Source: an uncultured Eubacteriales bacterium (GTDB taxonomy: Bacteria; Bacillota; Clostridia; Oscillospirales; CAG-272). Taken from it: a DNA stretch of 64,000 bases. Positions 1-8,347 of the stretch are shown here, piece after piece. A program made the translations under genes and the position numbers. Location of the stretch: NCBI GenBank assembly GCA_934467415.1, contig CAKSLQ010000008.1, positions 45,986-109,985 of the forward strand, in the 5' to 3' direction. The notes under the pieces were generated by a model. The model was not told where the DNA came from, made no database searches, and was given only the letters and a program-made list of their open reading frames with translations. How positions within the stretch are numbered: the stretch's first letter is position 1; the number at the start of each line of letters is the position of its first letter.

Positions 1-937
1 CGTATTTGCCGCCGTACTTGTTGATGGTGGCGTCGTCGTTCATGACCTTGATCTGTTCCAGCCCGTGGCGCTGCCCGACGAGGAAGTCGTTCGGGTCGTG
101 GGCGGGCGTGATCTTCACGCAGCCCGTGCCGAAGCCGATCTCGACATAGTCGTCGGCGATGACCGGGATCTCGCGGCCGACGATCGGCAAAATCAGCGTC
201 TTGCCGACAAGGTCGGTGTAGCGCTCGTCATTCGGGTTGACGGCGACGGCGGTATCGCCGAACATCGTTTCGGGGCGCGTGGTGGCAATCTCGACATACT
301 TGTCGCTGCCCTTGATCGGGTACTTGATGTGCCAGAAATGGCCTGCCTGCTCGCTGTACTCGACCTCCGCGTCGGAGAGGGCGGTCGTGCAGTGCGGACA
401 CCAGTTGATGATGCGGTTGCCGCGGTAGATCAGCCCTTTTTCATAGAGGTTGACAAAGACCTCCTTGACCGCGCGGGAGCAGCCCTCGTCCATCGTAAAG
501 CGCTCGCGCGTCCAGTCGCAGGACGTGCCGAGCTTCTTCAGCTGATTGATGATGCGGCTGCCGTACTGATGCTTCCAGTCCCAGACGCGCTCGAGAAACT
601 TCTCGCGGCCGAGGTCGTAGCGGGTGAGGTTCTCGTTCTTGCGCAGCTGCTCCTCCACCTTGATCTGCGTGGCGATGCCCGCATGGTCGGTGCCCGGCAC
701 CCACAGCGTGCTGAAGCCCTGCATCCGCTTGTAGCGGACGAGGATGTCCTGGAGCGTCTCGTCGAGCGCATGGCCCATGTGGAGCTGGCCCGTGACGTTC
801 GGAGGCGGGATGACGACCGAGAACGGCGGCTTGCCGTCGTTCACATCGGGGGTAAAATAGCCCTTGTCGCACCAATTCTGATAGATTCTGTCTTCAAATT
901 CGCGCGGGGCATAGGTCTTTGCGAGTTCGCTTTTCAT
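1..937 (-). CDS. valS: Valyl-tRNA synthetase, N-terminal part (runs off the window)
   Basis: Class I aminoacyl-tRNA synthetase that charges tRNA-Val in the cytoplasm. About 312 N-terminal residues are present; the rest lies beyond position 1. The nucleotide-binding HIGH motif appears as HMGH within PPPNVTGQLHMGHA near residue 50. It is followed by the typical VPGTDHAGIATQ segment and by the start of the editing domain (TTRPETMFGDTAVAVNP). The ATG at 937 is chosen because AAGGAG lies about 6 nt upstream and the protein then opens with the usual 'LAKTYAP..FE' valS start. Expression is probably controlled by the T-box leader just upstream. Identity is certain; the missing C-terminus is a window effect. 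Confidence 0.97.
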   Translation of the reverse strand, partial: MKSELAKTYAPREFEDRIYQNWCDKGYFTPDVNDGKPPFSVVIPPPNVTGQLHMGHALDETLQDILVRYKRMQGFSTLWVPGTDHAGIATQIKVEEQLRKNENLTRYDLGREKFLERVWDWKHQYGSRIINQLKKLGTSCDWTRERFTMDEGCSRAVKEVFVNLYEKGLIYRGNRIINWCPHCTTALSDAEVEYSEQAGHFWHIKYPIKGSDKYVEIATTRPETMFGDTAVAVNPNDERYTDLVGKTLILPIVGREIPVIADDYVEIGFGTGCVKITPAHDPNDFLVGQRHGLEQIKVMNDDATINKYGGKY

Positions 938-973
938 ATCTTTCTCCTTAACGGTTATTTTACAAAATAAAAA

Positions 974-1188
974 GCGCCCTGAACGAAGTCAGGGCGCAAA
1001 AAGCGCGGTACCACCTGGATTTATCACTCATGCCCGATAACGGGGGCGCACGTCGGACTCTACTTGTCTCCGTTCTGTCCGAGGCTCGGGGGCGACCTTC
1101 TCCGGCGGCGCACATACGCGTCTTTCACCGACCGACGCGCTCTCTGCATGGCGCACGCACGGGTACTCCTCCCCGTCGTTGCCGCTTT
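974..1188 (-). promoter_or_regulatory. T-box riboswitch leader of valS, with intrinsic terminator
   Basis: The minus strand carries the canonical T-box AGGTGGTACCGCG (1003-1016). It is followed at once by a terminator hairpin (arms GCGCCCTGA, about 974-998) and a T-rich run. Upstream, the Stem I region has an AG-rich specifier-loop side (GAGGAGTACC) facing GAAGGTCGCCCC. I read GUC (Val) as the specifier triplet, followed by a purine as expected. In this family uncharged tRNA pairs with the specifier and with the T-box, stabilises the antiterminator and lets valS be transcribed. The T-box and terminator are seen directly; the exact Stem I fold and specifier register are inferred by eye. Confidence 0.93.
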
Positions 1189-1194
1189 TAGAAA

Positions 1195-1223
1195 AGTGTA
1201 GCACAAAGTGATAGGCTTGTCAA
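1195..1223 (-). promoter_or_regulatory. SigA-type promoter of the valS leader
   Basis: Minus-strand -35 TTGACA (1218-1223), 17-bp spacer and -10 TACACT (1195-1200). A start site near 1188 fits the beginning of the T-box Stem I. Confidence 0.8.
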
Positions 1224-1265
1224 GGATTTTCTTGCATACAGTTTCACGCGTTCCCGCGCGTTTTT

Positions 1266-1991
1266 TCAGTCCTCAAACATCCTGTCCATCAGCCAGGCGT
1301 GCTCCACCGCGCGCGCCTCCGCGCCGATGTTGCAGTGCCCGGCGTGCGGGTATTCGGCGACATCGACGGTGTAGCCCGCCTCGCGCAGGAGCGGGATCAG
1401 CTTCATCGAATGCTGCGAGGGCGCAAGCACGCCGTCCTGCATCCCGACGGCAAAGCGGTAGGGAATGCGCTTCAGGCGGCCGACCATGTTGACCGGCGAA
1501 TTGTCGTGCAAAAACGCCGTAAAGTCATCGCAGTACCCCATCGTCGCCTCGAACAGCGTGTGCAGAATGGAATTTTTGTTGCAGAGCACCTCATATTCGA
1601 GGTTGCAGCAGGGACAGTTGAGGTCGCCCGCAACGATGTTGTGCTTCGACTGCATGGCGTAATGGAAGACCGAATAGCCGCCCATGCTGCCGCCGTACAG
1701 GCCGACCGGCGCGTCTGTCGGAATGTGCCATTTCTCCATCGCGATCTCCACCAGCATGTCGCAGAAAGCGACGGTGTCGCGGTTCATCCAGCTCCACGGG
1801 TTGTAGCAGGGCGTGATATAGAGGATGTTCCGCGCCGCAGCGGCGGGCGCGTCGATCATATCCGGGCCGGGGTTGACGATGTGCCCGAGCCCGTTGAAAT
1901 AGAGGATGATCCCGCGGATGTCACCGTGAATCAGCTCGATATTCGTGCAGCAGAAGCGGTCGTAATGTGCGGATAAAAATTGCTTGTCCAT
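1266..1991 (-). CDS. Alpha/beta hydrolase (esterase/peptidase-like), cytoplasmic
   Basis: 241-residue protein with an alpha/beta-hydrolase layout. The nucleophile elbow is GGSMGG (Ser near residue 100). A plausible acid Asp lies in VGMQDGVL and a catalytic His in PHAGHC near the C-terminus. No signal peptide is seen. ATG at 1991 has GAGGAC about 9 nt upstream. The substrate cannot be read from sequence; the family includes carboxylesterases, acyl hydrolases and dipeptidyl-peptidase-like proteins. It sits alone between the valS promoter and a repeat-filled gap, so context does not help. The catalytic-triad assignment is by motif only. Confidence 0.75.
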   Translation of the reverse strand: MDKQFLSAHYDRFCCTNIELIHGDIRGIILYFNGLGHIVNPGPDMIDAPAAAARNILYITPCYNPWSWMNRDTVAFCDMLVEIAMEKWHIPTDAPVGLYGGSMGGYSVFHYAMQSKHNIVAGDLNCPCCNLEYEVLCNKNSILHTLFEATMGYCDDFTAFLHDNSPVNMVGRLKRIPYRFAVGMQDGVLAPSQHSMKLIPLLREAGYTVDVAEYPHAGHCNIGAEARAVEHAWLMDRMFED

Positions 1992-2077
1992 GATGTTGTC
2001 CTCTGTGATGTAATTTAGGCTTCCCCCTTGGAGGAAGAGCGGTATGTTTTACAAATATGCATGGTATTGTATCTCTT

Positions 2078-2233
2078 TAGCCCCCTCGGTGAGGGGGCTG
2101 TCACCGATAGGTGACTGGGGGAGTTTTGCTCTCTGCAAGACTCCTTCCGGCACGCGTTGCCGTGATGTTTTTCGAAGGAAAACTCATGAGGAACGCATCG
2201 CGTTCCGTGCCACACTCCCTCACCGAGGGAGGT
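2078..2233. repeat. Intergenic structured repeat, family A (copy 1)
   Basis: The ends are complementary: CCCCTCGGTGAGGGGG at the left, and a CTCCCTCACCGAGGGAGG palindrome at the right. Between them lie small hairpins (GTCACC..GGTGAC, GGAACGC..GCGTTCC). It shares the boundary design and the 'CTCCTTCCGGC' segment with the copies near 5.1, 8.2, 20.7 and 25.7 kb. Together with copy C1 it fills the 371-bp gap between the hydrolase and mrnC. A solo piece of the family B palindrome (GCTTCCCCCTTGGAGGAAG) sits at about 2021-2039. No gene is seen in the gap. Confidence 0.75.
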
Positions 2234-2242
2234 AAAAAGATT

Positions 2243-2347
2243 TGCCCGCGTACATTTGCGGTGGGAGCGAGACGGCGCCCTACGGTGAAAATGATGTGCC
2301 ATGCACAAAATTTTATACAAATCGGTAGGGGTCGGCGCCTCGACGAC
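2243..2347 (-). repeat. Intergenic repeat, family C (copy 1, inverted)
   Basis: Read on the minus strand it begins CGGGTCGTCGAGGCGCCGACC, continues through CCTACCG and a GGGCGCCGTCTCGC block, and ends CGCAAATGTACGC. The same order of blocks occurs on the plus strand at 4972-5073, so the two are inverted copies of one element of about 100 bp. Confidence 0.75.
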
Positions 2348-2362
2348 CCGTTACCGAAAAAC

Positions 2363-2743
2363 CTATTCCTCAAACGCTTTTGTCAGCAGCGCATTGAGGC
2401 GGGCTTCGTTGCCCGCAAGCCAAAGCGCGGCGCAGAGCGTCTCAAAGCCGCTTGCCGTGCGGTATTCCGCCCCCGACGCCGAGCGCGGCACCGACAGGTG
2501 CGGCGAATTGCGCCCGCGGCGGAAATACGCCGTTTCTTCCTCGGTCAGCATCCCCTCGATGCGGCGGAACGCCGCGCACTGGTTCTTCGCCGTCACATAG
2601 CGGCGGGACGCCTCGTTCAGCGCACCCGTCCCTTTGATGCCCGACAGCAGCAGCCGACGGCGCACCCAAAGCTCAAACACGCAGTCGCCGAGATAGGCCA
2701 GCGACGCGCCGTCCGCCGTGCGGAGCAATTCTTCCCCGCTCAC
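2363..2743 (-). CDS. mrnC: Mini-ribonuclease III
   Basis: Dimeric RNase III-like nuclease without a dsRNA-binding domain; in Bacillus it matures 23S rRNA. The protein has 126 residues. It contains the family block LAYLGDCVFELWVR with its metal-binding Asp near the N-terminus, and a conserved C-terminal segment around SGFETLCAALWLAGNEARL. I prefer the GTG start at 2743, which overlaps the uppP stop as GTGA and has AGGGG 8 nt upstream. A TTG at 2761 would add six residues. It is the last gene of the U32-uppP-mrnC group. In other Firmicutes mrnC usually follows cysS, so its position here is different. Confidence 0.88.
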   Translation of the reverse strand: MSGEELLRTADGASLAYLGDCVFELWVRRRLLLSGIKGTGALNEASRRYVTAKNQCAAFRRIEGMLTEEETAYFRRGRNSPHLSVPRSASGAEYRTASGFETLCAALWLAGNEARLNALLTKAFEE

Positions 2744-3624
2744 TTGACAAACCCCTGCCAAAGCAGCACGATCACGCCGAGCACGATGCGGTAGATGCCG
2801 AACGCGGTGAAGCTGTGCTTCTTGACGAAGTCCATGAGGAAGCGGATGGCCGCCAGCGAAACGACGAACGCCACGATGCAGCCGACCGCGAGGATCATCG
2901 CCTCATAGCCGCCGAACACCTCCGCGCCGGACGCGACCAGACCCGCAAACTTCACGCCCTTGAGCAGCGACGCGCCGAGCATGACCGGCACGGCGAGGAA
3001 GAACGAGAACTCCGCCGCCGCGGGGCGCGAGACCGAGAGGATCGACGCGCCGAGGATGGTCGAGCCGGAGCGCGACGTGCCCGGCACGAGCGAAAGCATC
3101 TGAAACGCGCCGATGCCGAGCGCCGTGCCGTAACCGATGTCCTCCGCCGTGTTCATCCCGAAGGTCTTGCCGCGGTGCAGCCGCTCCACGACGATGAACA
3201 GCACGCCGTAGACAATCAGCGCAAACGAAACGCAGACCGGGTTGTAAAAATGTGCGTCAAACCAGTCATTCAAGAGTACGCCGACCGCCCCGGCGGGCAC
3301 GGCCGCGATCAGCACATGCAGCCAGAGCACCATGGTGCGCCGCTTGATGCCGACCTTGCCGACACCGCAGAGCAGGTCGCCGCCCCCGATGTTTTTCCGC
3401 AGGGCAAAGGGCCACAGCCGCGAAAAATACAGCACCACGACCGCGAGGATCGAGCCGAGCTGGATCACCACCTCAAACATCTCCCAGAACGCGTCGCTCA
3501 CGTTGAGGTGTACGAGGTCGTTCAGAAGAATCATATGCCCCGTGCTGGAGATCGGCAGCCACTCGGTGATGCCCTGCACGATGCCGATCAGAATCGCCTT
3601 CAGAAATTCGATAACCGTTTCCAT
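2740..3624 (-). CDS. uppP: Undecaprenyl-diphosphatase (UppP/BacA family)
   Basis: Integral membrane enzyme that removes a phosphate from undecaprenyl diphosphate, recycling the lipid carrier for peptidoglycan and polysaccharide synthesis. It confers basal bacitracin tolerance. The 294-residue length is normal. Family motifs are visible: the N-terminal GIVQGITEWLPISSTGHM with the catalytic Glu, and the second repeat LSLVPGTSRSGSTI. About eight hydrophobic segments are present. The start ATG at 3624 lies 1 nt after the stop of the upstream U32 gene, and the 3' end overlaps mrnC, so the three genes are probably co-transcribed. Confidence 0.96.
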   Translation of the reverse strand: METVIEFLKAILIGIVQGITEWLPISSTGHMILLNDLVHLNVSDAFWEMFEVVIQLGSILAVVVLYFSRLWPFALRKNIGGGDLLCGVGKVGIKRRTMVLWLHVLIAAVPAGAVGVLLNDWFDAHFYNPVCVSFALIVYGVLFIVVERLHRGKTFGMNTAEDIGYGTALGIGAFQMLSLVPGTSRSGSTILGASILSVSRPAAAEFSFFLAVPVMLGASLLKGVKFAGLVASGAEVFGGYEAMILAVGCIVAFVVSLAAIRFLMDFVKKHSFTAFGIYRIVLGVIVLLWQGFVK

Positions 3625-3625
3625 A

Positions 3626-4861
3626 TCAGTTGCTCCCTCTTAAAATGTCGCCCGCTCTGACCGCAAAGGGTACGCGCAGGCTGAAAATCATGCCGGGATG
3701 CGGCGCGCTTTCGATCGGTGCGCCCGCCTCGTCGCAAAGCGCGCAGGCGGTGAAGGCCCGGCCGACCGTGCCGGGCGAGATCAGCTCGACCGTCTCCCCC
3801 TCCGTGACCTTGTTGCGCTGCACAAAGGTCGCGCGGCCGCTCTCCGCGTCGTAGCCGAGCGCGGTGGCGATGTAGGCCTTCTCGCGGATGTAGCCCATGT
3901 TCTTGCAGACGTTGGCCGCCTCGCGCGGGGTGTCAAACCAGTAGCCCGTGCCGTAGTCGCGGTGGCTGACGCTCTCCAGTTCGCGAAGGAGCCGCGGATC
4001 AAAGCGGTAGTCCACGCCATCACGCAGGTACGCGTCAATCGCCATGCGGTAGGCGTTTGTGACGACGGCGGTATAGTAGGCGCTTTTCATGCGCCCTTCG
4101 ATCTTGAAGCTGGTGATCCCTGCGTCCACAAGCGCCGGCACATGCTCGATCATGCACATGTCGCGCGAGGACATCACAAAGGTGCCATCCTTATCTTCGT
4201 AGAGCGGCATCGGCGCGTCCGGGCGCTTCTCCTCGACGACCTCGAGCGTGCGGTAGTTCCAGCGGCAGGGCTGGGCGCAGGCGCCGCGGTTGGAATCCCG
4301 GCCCGTGAAGAAATTGGAGAGCAGACAGCGCCCGCTGTAGGAGACGCACATCGCACCGTGGATGAAGCACTCGATCTCGGTGTCCGGCACATCGTGCACG
4401 ATTTCGGCGACCTCGGAAAGCGTCAGCTCGCGCGCAAGCACCACGCGGGAAGCGCCGAGTGCGCGCCAGGCGCGCACGTCCGCCGTGCTGACCGAGGAGG
4501 CCTGCGTCGAGATGTGCAGCTCCGCCTCGGGCAGCAGCGCCTTCGCCGTCTCCAGCACGCCGAGGTCACTGACGATCAGCGCGTCGATCCCGCTGCCGCG
4601 CAGCGAGGCGAGGTAATCCCGCAGCGCGGGGTATTCCGCCGTGCGCGGCATGGTGTTGACCGTGAGATAGGCGCGCGCGCCGTGCGCGTGCGTGTATGCC
4701 ACCGCCTCGAAGATCTCCGCCACGGTGAAGTTGCCCGCCGCCGCGCGCATACCAAACATATCTCCGGCAAAATACACCGCGTCCGCCCCGTAGAGCAGCG
4801 CGGCCTTCAGTTTTTCAAAATTGCCCGCAGGTGCGAGCAGCTCGGGCTTTTTTTGCAACAT
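3626..4861 (-). CDS. Peptidase U32-family protein (TrhP/YrrO-like, tRNA hydroxylation type)
   Basis: 411-residue protein opening LQKKPELLAPAGNFEKLKAAL, the standard U32 N-terminus. It carries the U32 signature ECFIHGAMCVSYSGRCLLS near residue 170, then the cysteine cluster GACAQPCRW. The cysteines and neighbouring residues match the prephenate-dependent tRNA uridine hydroxylases (TrhP in E. coli and B. subtilis), whose 'peptidase' label is historical. ATG at 4861 is chosen over an in-frame TTG at 4879 because a G-rich ribosome-binding site lies 5 nt upstream. Closely related family members act on collagen or on 23S rRNA (RlhA), so the exact substrate is inferred. Confidence 0.88.
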   Translation of the reverse strand: MLQKKPELLAPAGNFEKLKAALLYGADAVYFAGDMFGMRAAAGNFTVAEIFEAVAYTHAHGARAYLTVNTMPRTAEYPALRDYLASLRGSGIDALIVSDLGVLETAKALLPEAELHISTQASSVSTADVRAWRALGASRVVLARELTLSEVAEIVHDVPDTEIECFIHGAMCVSYSGRCLLSNFFTGRDSNRGACAQPCRWNYRTLEVVEEKRPDAPMPLYEDKDGTFVMSSRDMCMIEHVPALVDAGITSFKIEGRMKSAYYTAVVTNAYRMAIDAYLRDGVDYRFDPRLLRELESVSHRDYGTGYWFDTPREAANVCKNMGYIREKAYIATALGYDAESGRATFVQRNKVTEGETVELISPGTVGRAFTACALCDEAGAPIESAPHPGMIFSLRVPFAVRAGDILRGSN

Positions 4862-4971
4862 GCATACCCCCGAAAACAAATTCTCATCTTATCATACTAT
4901 ACCGCCGCCGCAAAGTCAAGAAAAGTCGGAAGCGGATAAGGAAAGGCTCAAGGCCGGGGAGAGGGACGGCG

Positions 4972-5073
4972 CGGGTCGTCGAGGGCGCCGACCCCTACCG
5001 GTTGGCGAAAAATTTATGCACCGCACACCATCTTACCGCACGGGCGCCGTCTGTCTCCCGCCGCAAATGTACG
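4972..5073 (+). repeat. Intergenic repeat, family C (copy 2)
   Basis: Begins GGGTCGTCGAGGGCGCCGACC and ends CGCAAATGTACGC. It matches, in opposite orientation, the element at 2243-2347. Together with family A copy 2 it fills most of the 647-bp gap between the U32 gene and galK. Position 4862-4971 has no recognisable feature. Confidence 0.75.
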
Positions 5074-5084
5074 CATCTATCTAT

Positions 5085-5323
5085 GCCTCCCTTGTGCAAA
5101 GGGAGTGTGGTACGGAACGCGCTGCGTTCCTAATGAGTTTCCCTTGCGGGAAACATCACGCGCACCGGAGGGATTGTTACATAGCCACGGAACAACCCCT
5201 CAGTCAACTTCGTCAGGATGTTTTTCGGTTTCGCTCGCGAAATCGTCGGTGTTCAGCCGACGAAGAAAAACTCCGCGAGACGCTTTGCGTCTCGTACAGC
5301 TCACCCCCTTGCACAGGGGAGCC
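5085..5323 (+). repeat. Intergenic structured repeat, family A (copy 2, long form)
   Basis: Runs from the palindrome CCTCCCTTGTGCAAAGGGAG to CCTTGCACAGGGGAG. It contains the family core GGAGGGATTGTTACA...GGAACAACCCCTCAG (around 5165-5210) and several internal hairpins (GGAACGCGCTGCGTTCC, CGAGACGCTTTGCGTCTCG). It is longer than copy 3 because of extra hairpin blocks. Several short open frames cross it but none has a coding signature. Confidence 0.8.
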
Positions 5324-5365
5324 TCTGCAACACCCCTGTGCAAAAAAGTGCCGCAAAATTCCCTG

Positions 5366-5394
5366 TTTACTTTTGCGCGCGTATATGGTATATT
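5366..5394 (+). promoter_or_regulatory. Promoter of the galactokinase gene
   Basis: -35 TTTACT (5366-5371), 17-bp spacer, -10 TATATT (5389-5394). The galK start codon lies 115 bp downstream, leaving a leader of about 105 nt in which no riboswitch motif was recognised. Confidence 0.65.
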
Positions 5395-5508
5395 AAATAT
5401 GTATGGGTATTAAATAAAATGAAAATTCCCATTGAAAATGCTATTGCCCGCAGGGGCGGCATGGCTTACAATAGAATCAAATATCATGTACATAAAGGAG
5501 TTGCTTTC

Positions 5509-6792
5509 ATGAAAACAACCGAACTGGTCCGCAAGATCGAGGGCGGCGAGCTTGACGCCGTCTTTGAAAAGCTCTACGGCGCAAAGGACGCCGGGATGCA
5601 GAAGGCGCGCTATGTCCGCACCATTCACAACTTTGAGGCCGACTACGGCACCGACCGCGACGTCTCGCTCTTCTCCGTCCCCGGCAGAAGCGAGATCTCC
5701 GGCAACCACACCGACCACAACCACGGCTGCGTGCTCGCCGCCGCGATCAATCTCGACATCATCGCCGTTGCGGCGAAGAACGCAGACGGCCTTGTCCGTC
5801 TGCGCAGTGAGGGCTACTCCGAGGACCGCATGACGGTCGCCGAATGCAAGACGCCGAACGCCGACTTCTACTTCAAGTCCCGCGCGCTGATCGCGGGCAT
5901 GGTGCAGGGCTTTGTCAACTACGGCCACAGGACCGGCGGCTTTGACGCCTTCACCACCAACAACGTCCACAAGGGCTCGGGGCTTTCTTCCTCCGCGGCG
6001 TTTGAGGTCATGGTTGGCAACATCATCAACCACTTCTACAACGACGGCGGCGTGGACAACGCCGAGGTCGCGCGCATCGCGCAGTTCTCCGAGAACGTGT
6101 ACTTCGGTAAGCCCTGCGGCCTGATGGATCAGACCGCCTGCGCGGTCGGCGGCTTTGTCGCCATCGACTTTGCCGACCCGAAGGCGCCGGTCATCGAGCC
6201 GCTTGCCTTCGACATGGCAAAGGCGGGCTACAGCCTCTGCATCACCAACACGGGCGGCAACCACGCCGACCTCAACGAGGACTACGCCTCGGTTCCCGCC
6301 GAGATGAAGGCGGTCGCCGCGCACTTCGGCAAGACGGTGCTGCGCGACGTGACCAAGGAAGAGATCATCCGCGAGATCCCCGCGCTGCGCAAGACGGTGG
6401 GCGACCGCGCCATCCTGCGCGCCATCCACTTCGAAAACGAAAACGTCCGCGTCGCCATGCAGAAGAAAGCGCTGCTGGCGGGTGACATCGACACCTTCTT
6501 TGGCGGCGTGCTGGCCTCCGGCGACTCGAGCTACAAGTACCTGCAAAACGTCTTCACCACGAAAAACGTGCGCGAGCAGGGTCTCTCGCTGGCGCTCTGC
6601 CTGACCGAGGACACGCTCGCCGGAAAGGGCGGCGCATACCGCGTACACGGCGGCGGATTTGCCGGTACGATCCAGGCATTCGTGCCGCACGCCGAGGTCG
6701 AGCACTACCGCAGCGTGATGAACGCCGCATTCGGCGACGGCGCCTGCGTGGTCATGTCGATCCGTCCCGAGGGCGCAATCAAGGTCTATTAA
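5509..6792 (+). CDS. galK: Galactokinase-family GHMP kinase
   Basis: Phosphorylates galactose at C1 with ATP, the first step of the Leloir pathway, in the cytoplasm. The 427 residues contain the galactokinase signature in variant form (PGRSEISGNHTDHNHG, near residue 65). They also contain the ATP-binding GSGLSSSAAFE loop, the CGLMDQTACAVGG block and the C-terminal GGGFAGTIQAF motif. The usual 'GRVNLIGEHTDYN' is altered to GRSEISGNHTDHN, marking a divergent subfamily. Substrate could therefore be another sugar, although galactose is the best guess. The ATG at 5509 has AAAGGAG 8 nt upstream; longer in-frame extensions cross the promoter and repeat and are rejected. No other galactose gene is adjacent. 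Confidence 0.88.
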   Translation: MKTTELVRKIEGGELDAVFEKLYGAKDAGMQKARYVRTIHNFEADYGTDRDVSLFSVPGRSEISGNHTDHNHGCVLAAAINLDIIAVAAKNADGLVRLRSEGYSEDRMTVAECKTPNADFYFKSRALIAGMVQGFVNYGHRTGGFDAFTTNNVHKGSGLSSSAAFEVMVGNIINHFYNDGGVDNAEVARIAQFSENVYFGKPCGLMDQTACAVGGFVAIDFADPKAPVIEPLAFDMAKAGYSLCITNTGGNHADLNEDYASVPAEMKAVAAHFGKTVLRDVTKEEIIREIPALRKTVGDRAILRAIHFENENVRVAMQKKALLAGDIDTFFGGVLASGDSSYKYLQNVFTTKNVREQGLSLALCLTEDTLAGKGGAYRVHGGGFAGTIQAFVPHAEVEHYRSVMNAAFGDGACVVMSIRPEGAIKVY

Positions 6793-6808
6793 GCTCCGAT
6801 AAGAATAT

Positions 6809-6924
6809 GCCTTCCCCGGTGGGGGAAGGGGGACCGCGTCAGCGGTGGATGAGGCGTATGCTGCGCTTTACAGCCCTTCATCCGGCACGGCGACCGCCGC
6901 GCCACCTTCTCCGCCGGGGAAGGC
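6809..6924. repeat. Intergenic structured repeat, family B (copy 1)
   Basis: Left palindrome CCTTCCCCGGTGGGGGAAGG; a GACCGCGTCAGCGGT hairpin; GATGAGG...CCTTCATC pairing; a GGCGACCGCCGCGCC hairpin; right end CCTTCTCCGCCGGGGAAGG. The same order of elements is seen at about 21.42-21.55 kb. It fills the gap between galK and walJ. Confidence 0.75.
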
Positions 6925-6963
6925 TATCTGTTTTGTTCGGATTGATTCGTGAGGTTATCACAT

Positions 6964-7731
6964 ATGGAAGATTTGCAGCTTTGCACGCTGTATTCCGGCT
7001 CCAAGGGCAACTGCACCTATATCCGCGCGGGCGGGGACGCCATTCTCATCGACGCGGGGCGCAGTCTGCGCGCGCTGACGCAGGCGCTCCGTGCCGTGGG
7101 CGGCGATATGGCGCAGGTGCGCGCCGTCTTTGTCACGCATGAGCACGCCGACCATACCAGCGCGCTGGAAATGCTGGCGAAAAAATACGAGATCCCGATT
7201 CACATCACCGAGGGCTCGGCGGTGCGGCTGCTGTCCGCCGCCCGCTTTCTGCCGCGCCGCGCCGTGCTGCATACGCCGCTCTTTTCCGTGCAGGTCGGCG
7301 GCATGACGGTGTCCTCGTTTGTCACCCCGCACGACAGCGACATGAGCGTCGGCTATACGGTGACGCTTGCCGACGGACGCAAGCTGGCGTATGCCACCGA
7401 CATCGGGCATGTCACGCCCGAGATCGAGGAGAGCCTTGCGGGCGCATATGCCGTGGTGCTGGAATCCAACCACGACGAGGACATGCTGATGCAGGGGCCT
7501 TACCCCGCGTGGCTGAAATCCCGCATCGCGTCCGACCGCGGCCATCTGTCCAACGCCGCCTGCGACGCCTTTTTGCCGCAGCTGTCGGCACACGGCACCG
7601 CACATGTGCTGCTGGCGCATCTCTCCGCCGAGAACAACACGCCGGCGCGCGCGCTGGCGGCGGCATGTGCCGCCTGCCCCGGCCTGCACATCGCGGTCGC
7701 GCGCGAGAGCGAACCCACGAGGCTGCTGTAA
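6964..7731 (+). CDS. walJ: MBL-fold metallo-hydrolase, WalJ/YycJ family
   Basis: 255-residue metallo-beta-lactamase-fold protein. The metal-binding HEHADHT motif lies near residue 60, with further His/Asp ligands in VTPHDSD, ATDIGH and ESNHD. The N-terminal YSGSKGNCTYI segment is typical of YycJ/WalJ, a cytoplasmic MBL protein linked to DNA repair and to coordination of wall synthesis with division. The ATG at 6964 is preferred to an upstream GTG at 6949 because the family starts just before this segment and GTGAGG lies upstream. It overlaps rlmH by one base (TAATG). walJ and rlmH are also close neighbours near the origin in Bacillus. Confidence 0.88.
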   Translation: MEDLQLCTLYSGSKGNCTYIRAGGDAILIDAGRSLRALTQALRAVGGDMAQVRAVFVTHEHADHTSALEMLAKKYEIPIHITEGSAVRLLSAARFLPRRAVLHTPLFSVQVGGMTVSSFVTPHDSDMSVGYTVTLADGRKLAYATDIGHVTPEIEESLAGAYAVVLESNHDEDMLMQGPYPAWLKSRIASDRGHLSNAACDAFLPQLSAHGTAHVLLAHLSAENNTPARALAAACAACPGLHIAVARESEPTRLL

Positions 7732-8207
7732 TGCTGAAGATCACGATCATTTCGGTCGGCGGCATGAAGGAGAGCTATTTCGCCGAGGCGATCGCTGAGT
7801 ACGAGAAGCGCGCCGCCGCCTATGCCGAGCTGAAAAACATCAATCTGAAGGAGGCGCCGCTTGCCGCGACGCGCGCGGGCGACATCGCCGCCGCGCTGGA
7901 CGCCGAGGGCGAGCAGATCCTGAAGCATCTGCCGCCGCGCGCCTGCAAAATTGCGCTCTGCGTCGAGGGGAAGCAGCTGTCCAGCGAGGAGCTCGGCGCG
8001 CTCATCGGCGAGGTCAAGCGCACGGCGGGCGAGCTGTGCTTTGTCATCGGCTCATCGCACGGGCTCGCGGAAAAGGTCAAGGCGGCCTGCGACCGTCGGC
8101 TCTCCTTCTCGCGGCTGACCTTCCCGCACCGGCTGATGCGGGTGATCCTCGCCGAGGCGCTCTACCGCGCGCTCTCCATCGACGCCGGCGGGAAGTATCA
8201 TAAGTAG
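7731..8207 (+). CDS. rlmH: 23S rRNA (pseudouridine-1915-N3)-methyltransferase
   Basis: 158-residue SPOUT methyltransferase that uses SAM to methylate pseudouridine 1915 in helix 69 of assembled 70S ribosomes. Diagnostic parts are the start MLKITIISVGG, the SAM-knot segment ELCFVIGSSHGL and the C-terminal SRLTFPHRLMRVILAEALYRA; length is normal. It overlaps the walJ stop codon by one base, indicating translational coupling. Confidence 0.97.
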   Translation: MLKITIISVGGMKESYFAEAIAEYEKRAAAYAELKNINLKEAPLAATRAGDIAAALDAEGEQILKHLPPRACKIALCVEGKQLSSEELGALIGEVKRTAGELCFVIGSSHGLAEKVKAACDRRLSFSRLTFPHRLMRVILAEALYRALSIDAGGKYHK

Positions 8208-8221
8208 AAAAGAGCAATAAA

Positions 8222-8333
8222 GCCTCCCCCCGGCAAAGGGAGGTGGCGGCGTAGCCGCCGGAGGGATTGTTACAGAGCGAAGAACAACCCCTCAGCCGCC
8301 ATTCGGCGGCAGCTCCCCTTGCACAGGGGAGCC
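8222..8333 (+). repeat. Intergenic structured repeat, family A (copy 3, type form)
   Basis: The clearest copy. It has five paired blocks in order: CCTCCCCCCGGCAAAGGGAGG; GGCGGCGTAGCCGCC; the core GGAGGGATTGTTACAG...GAACAACCCCTC; GCCGCCATTCGGCGGC; and AGCTCCCCTTGCACAGGGGAGC. The copy at 25731-25845 is its reverse complement in arrangement, with the same cores and different inner hairpin sequences. Confidence 0.85.
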
Positions 8334-8347
8334 AAAAGCACTTTTCG

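Noticed and set aside
5218..5508. In-frame upstream extension of galK
   Set aside because: It would run through a repeat and the promoter; the ATG at 5509 has a good ribosome-binding site and fits the family.
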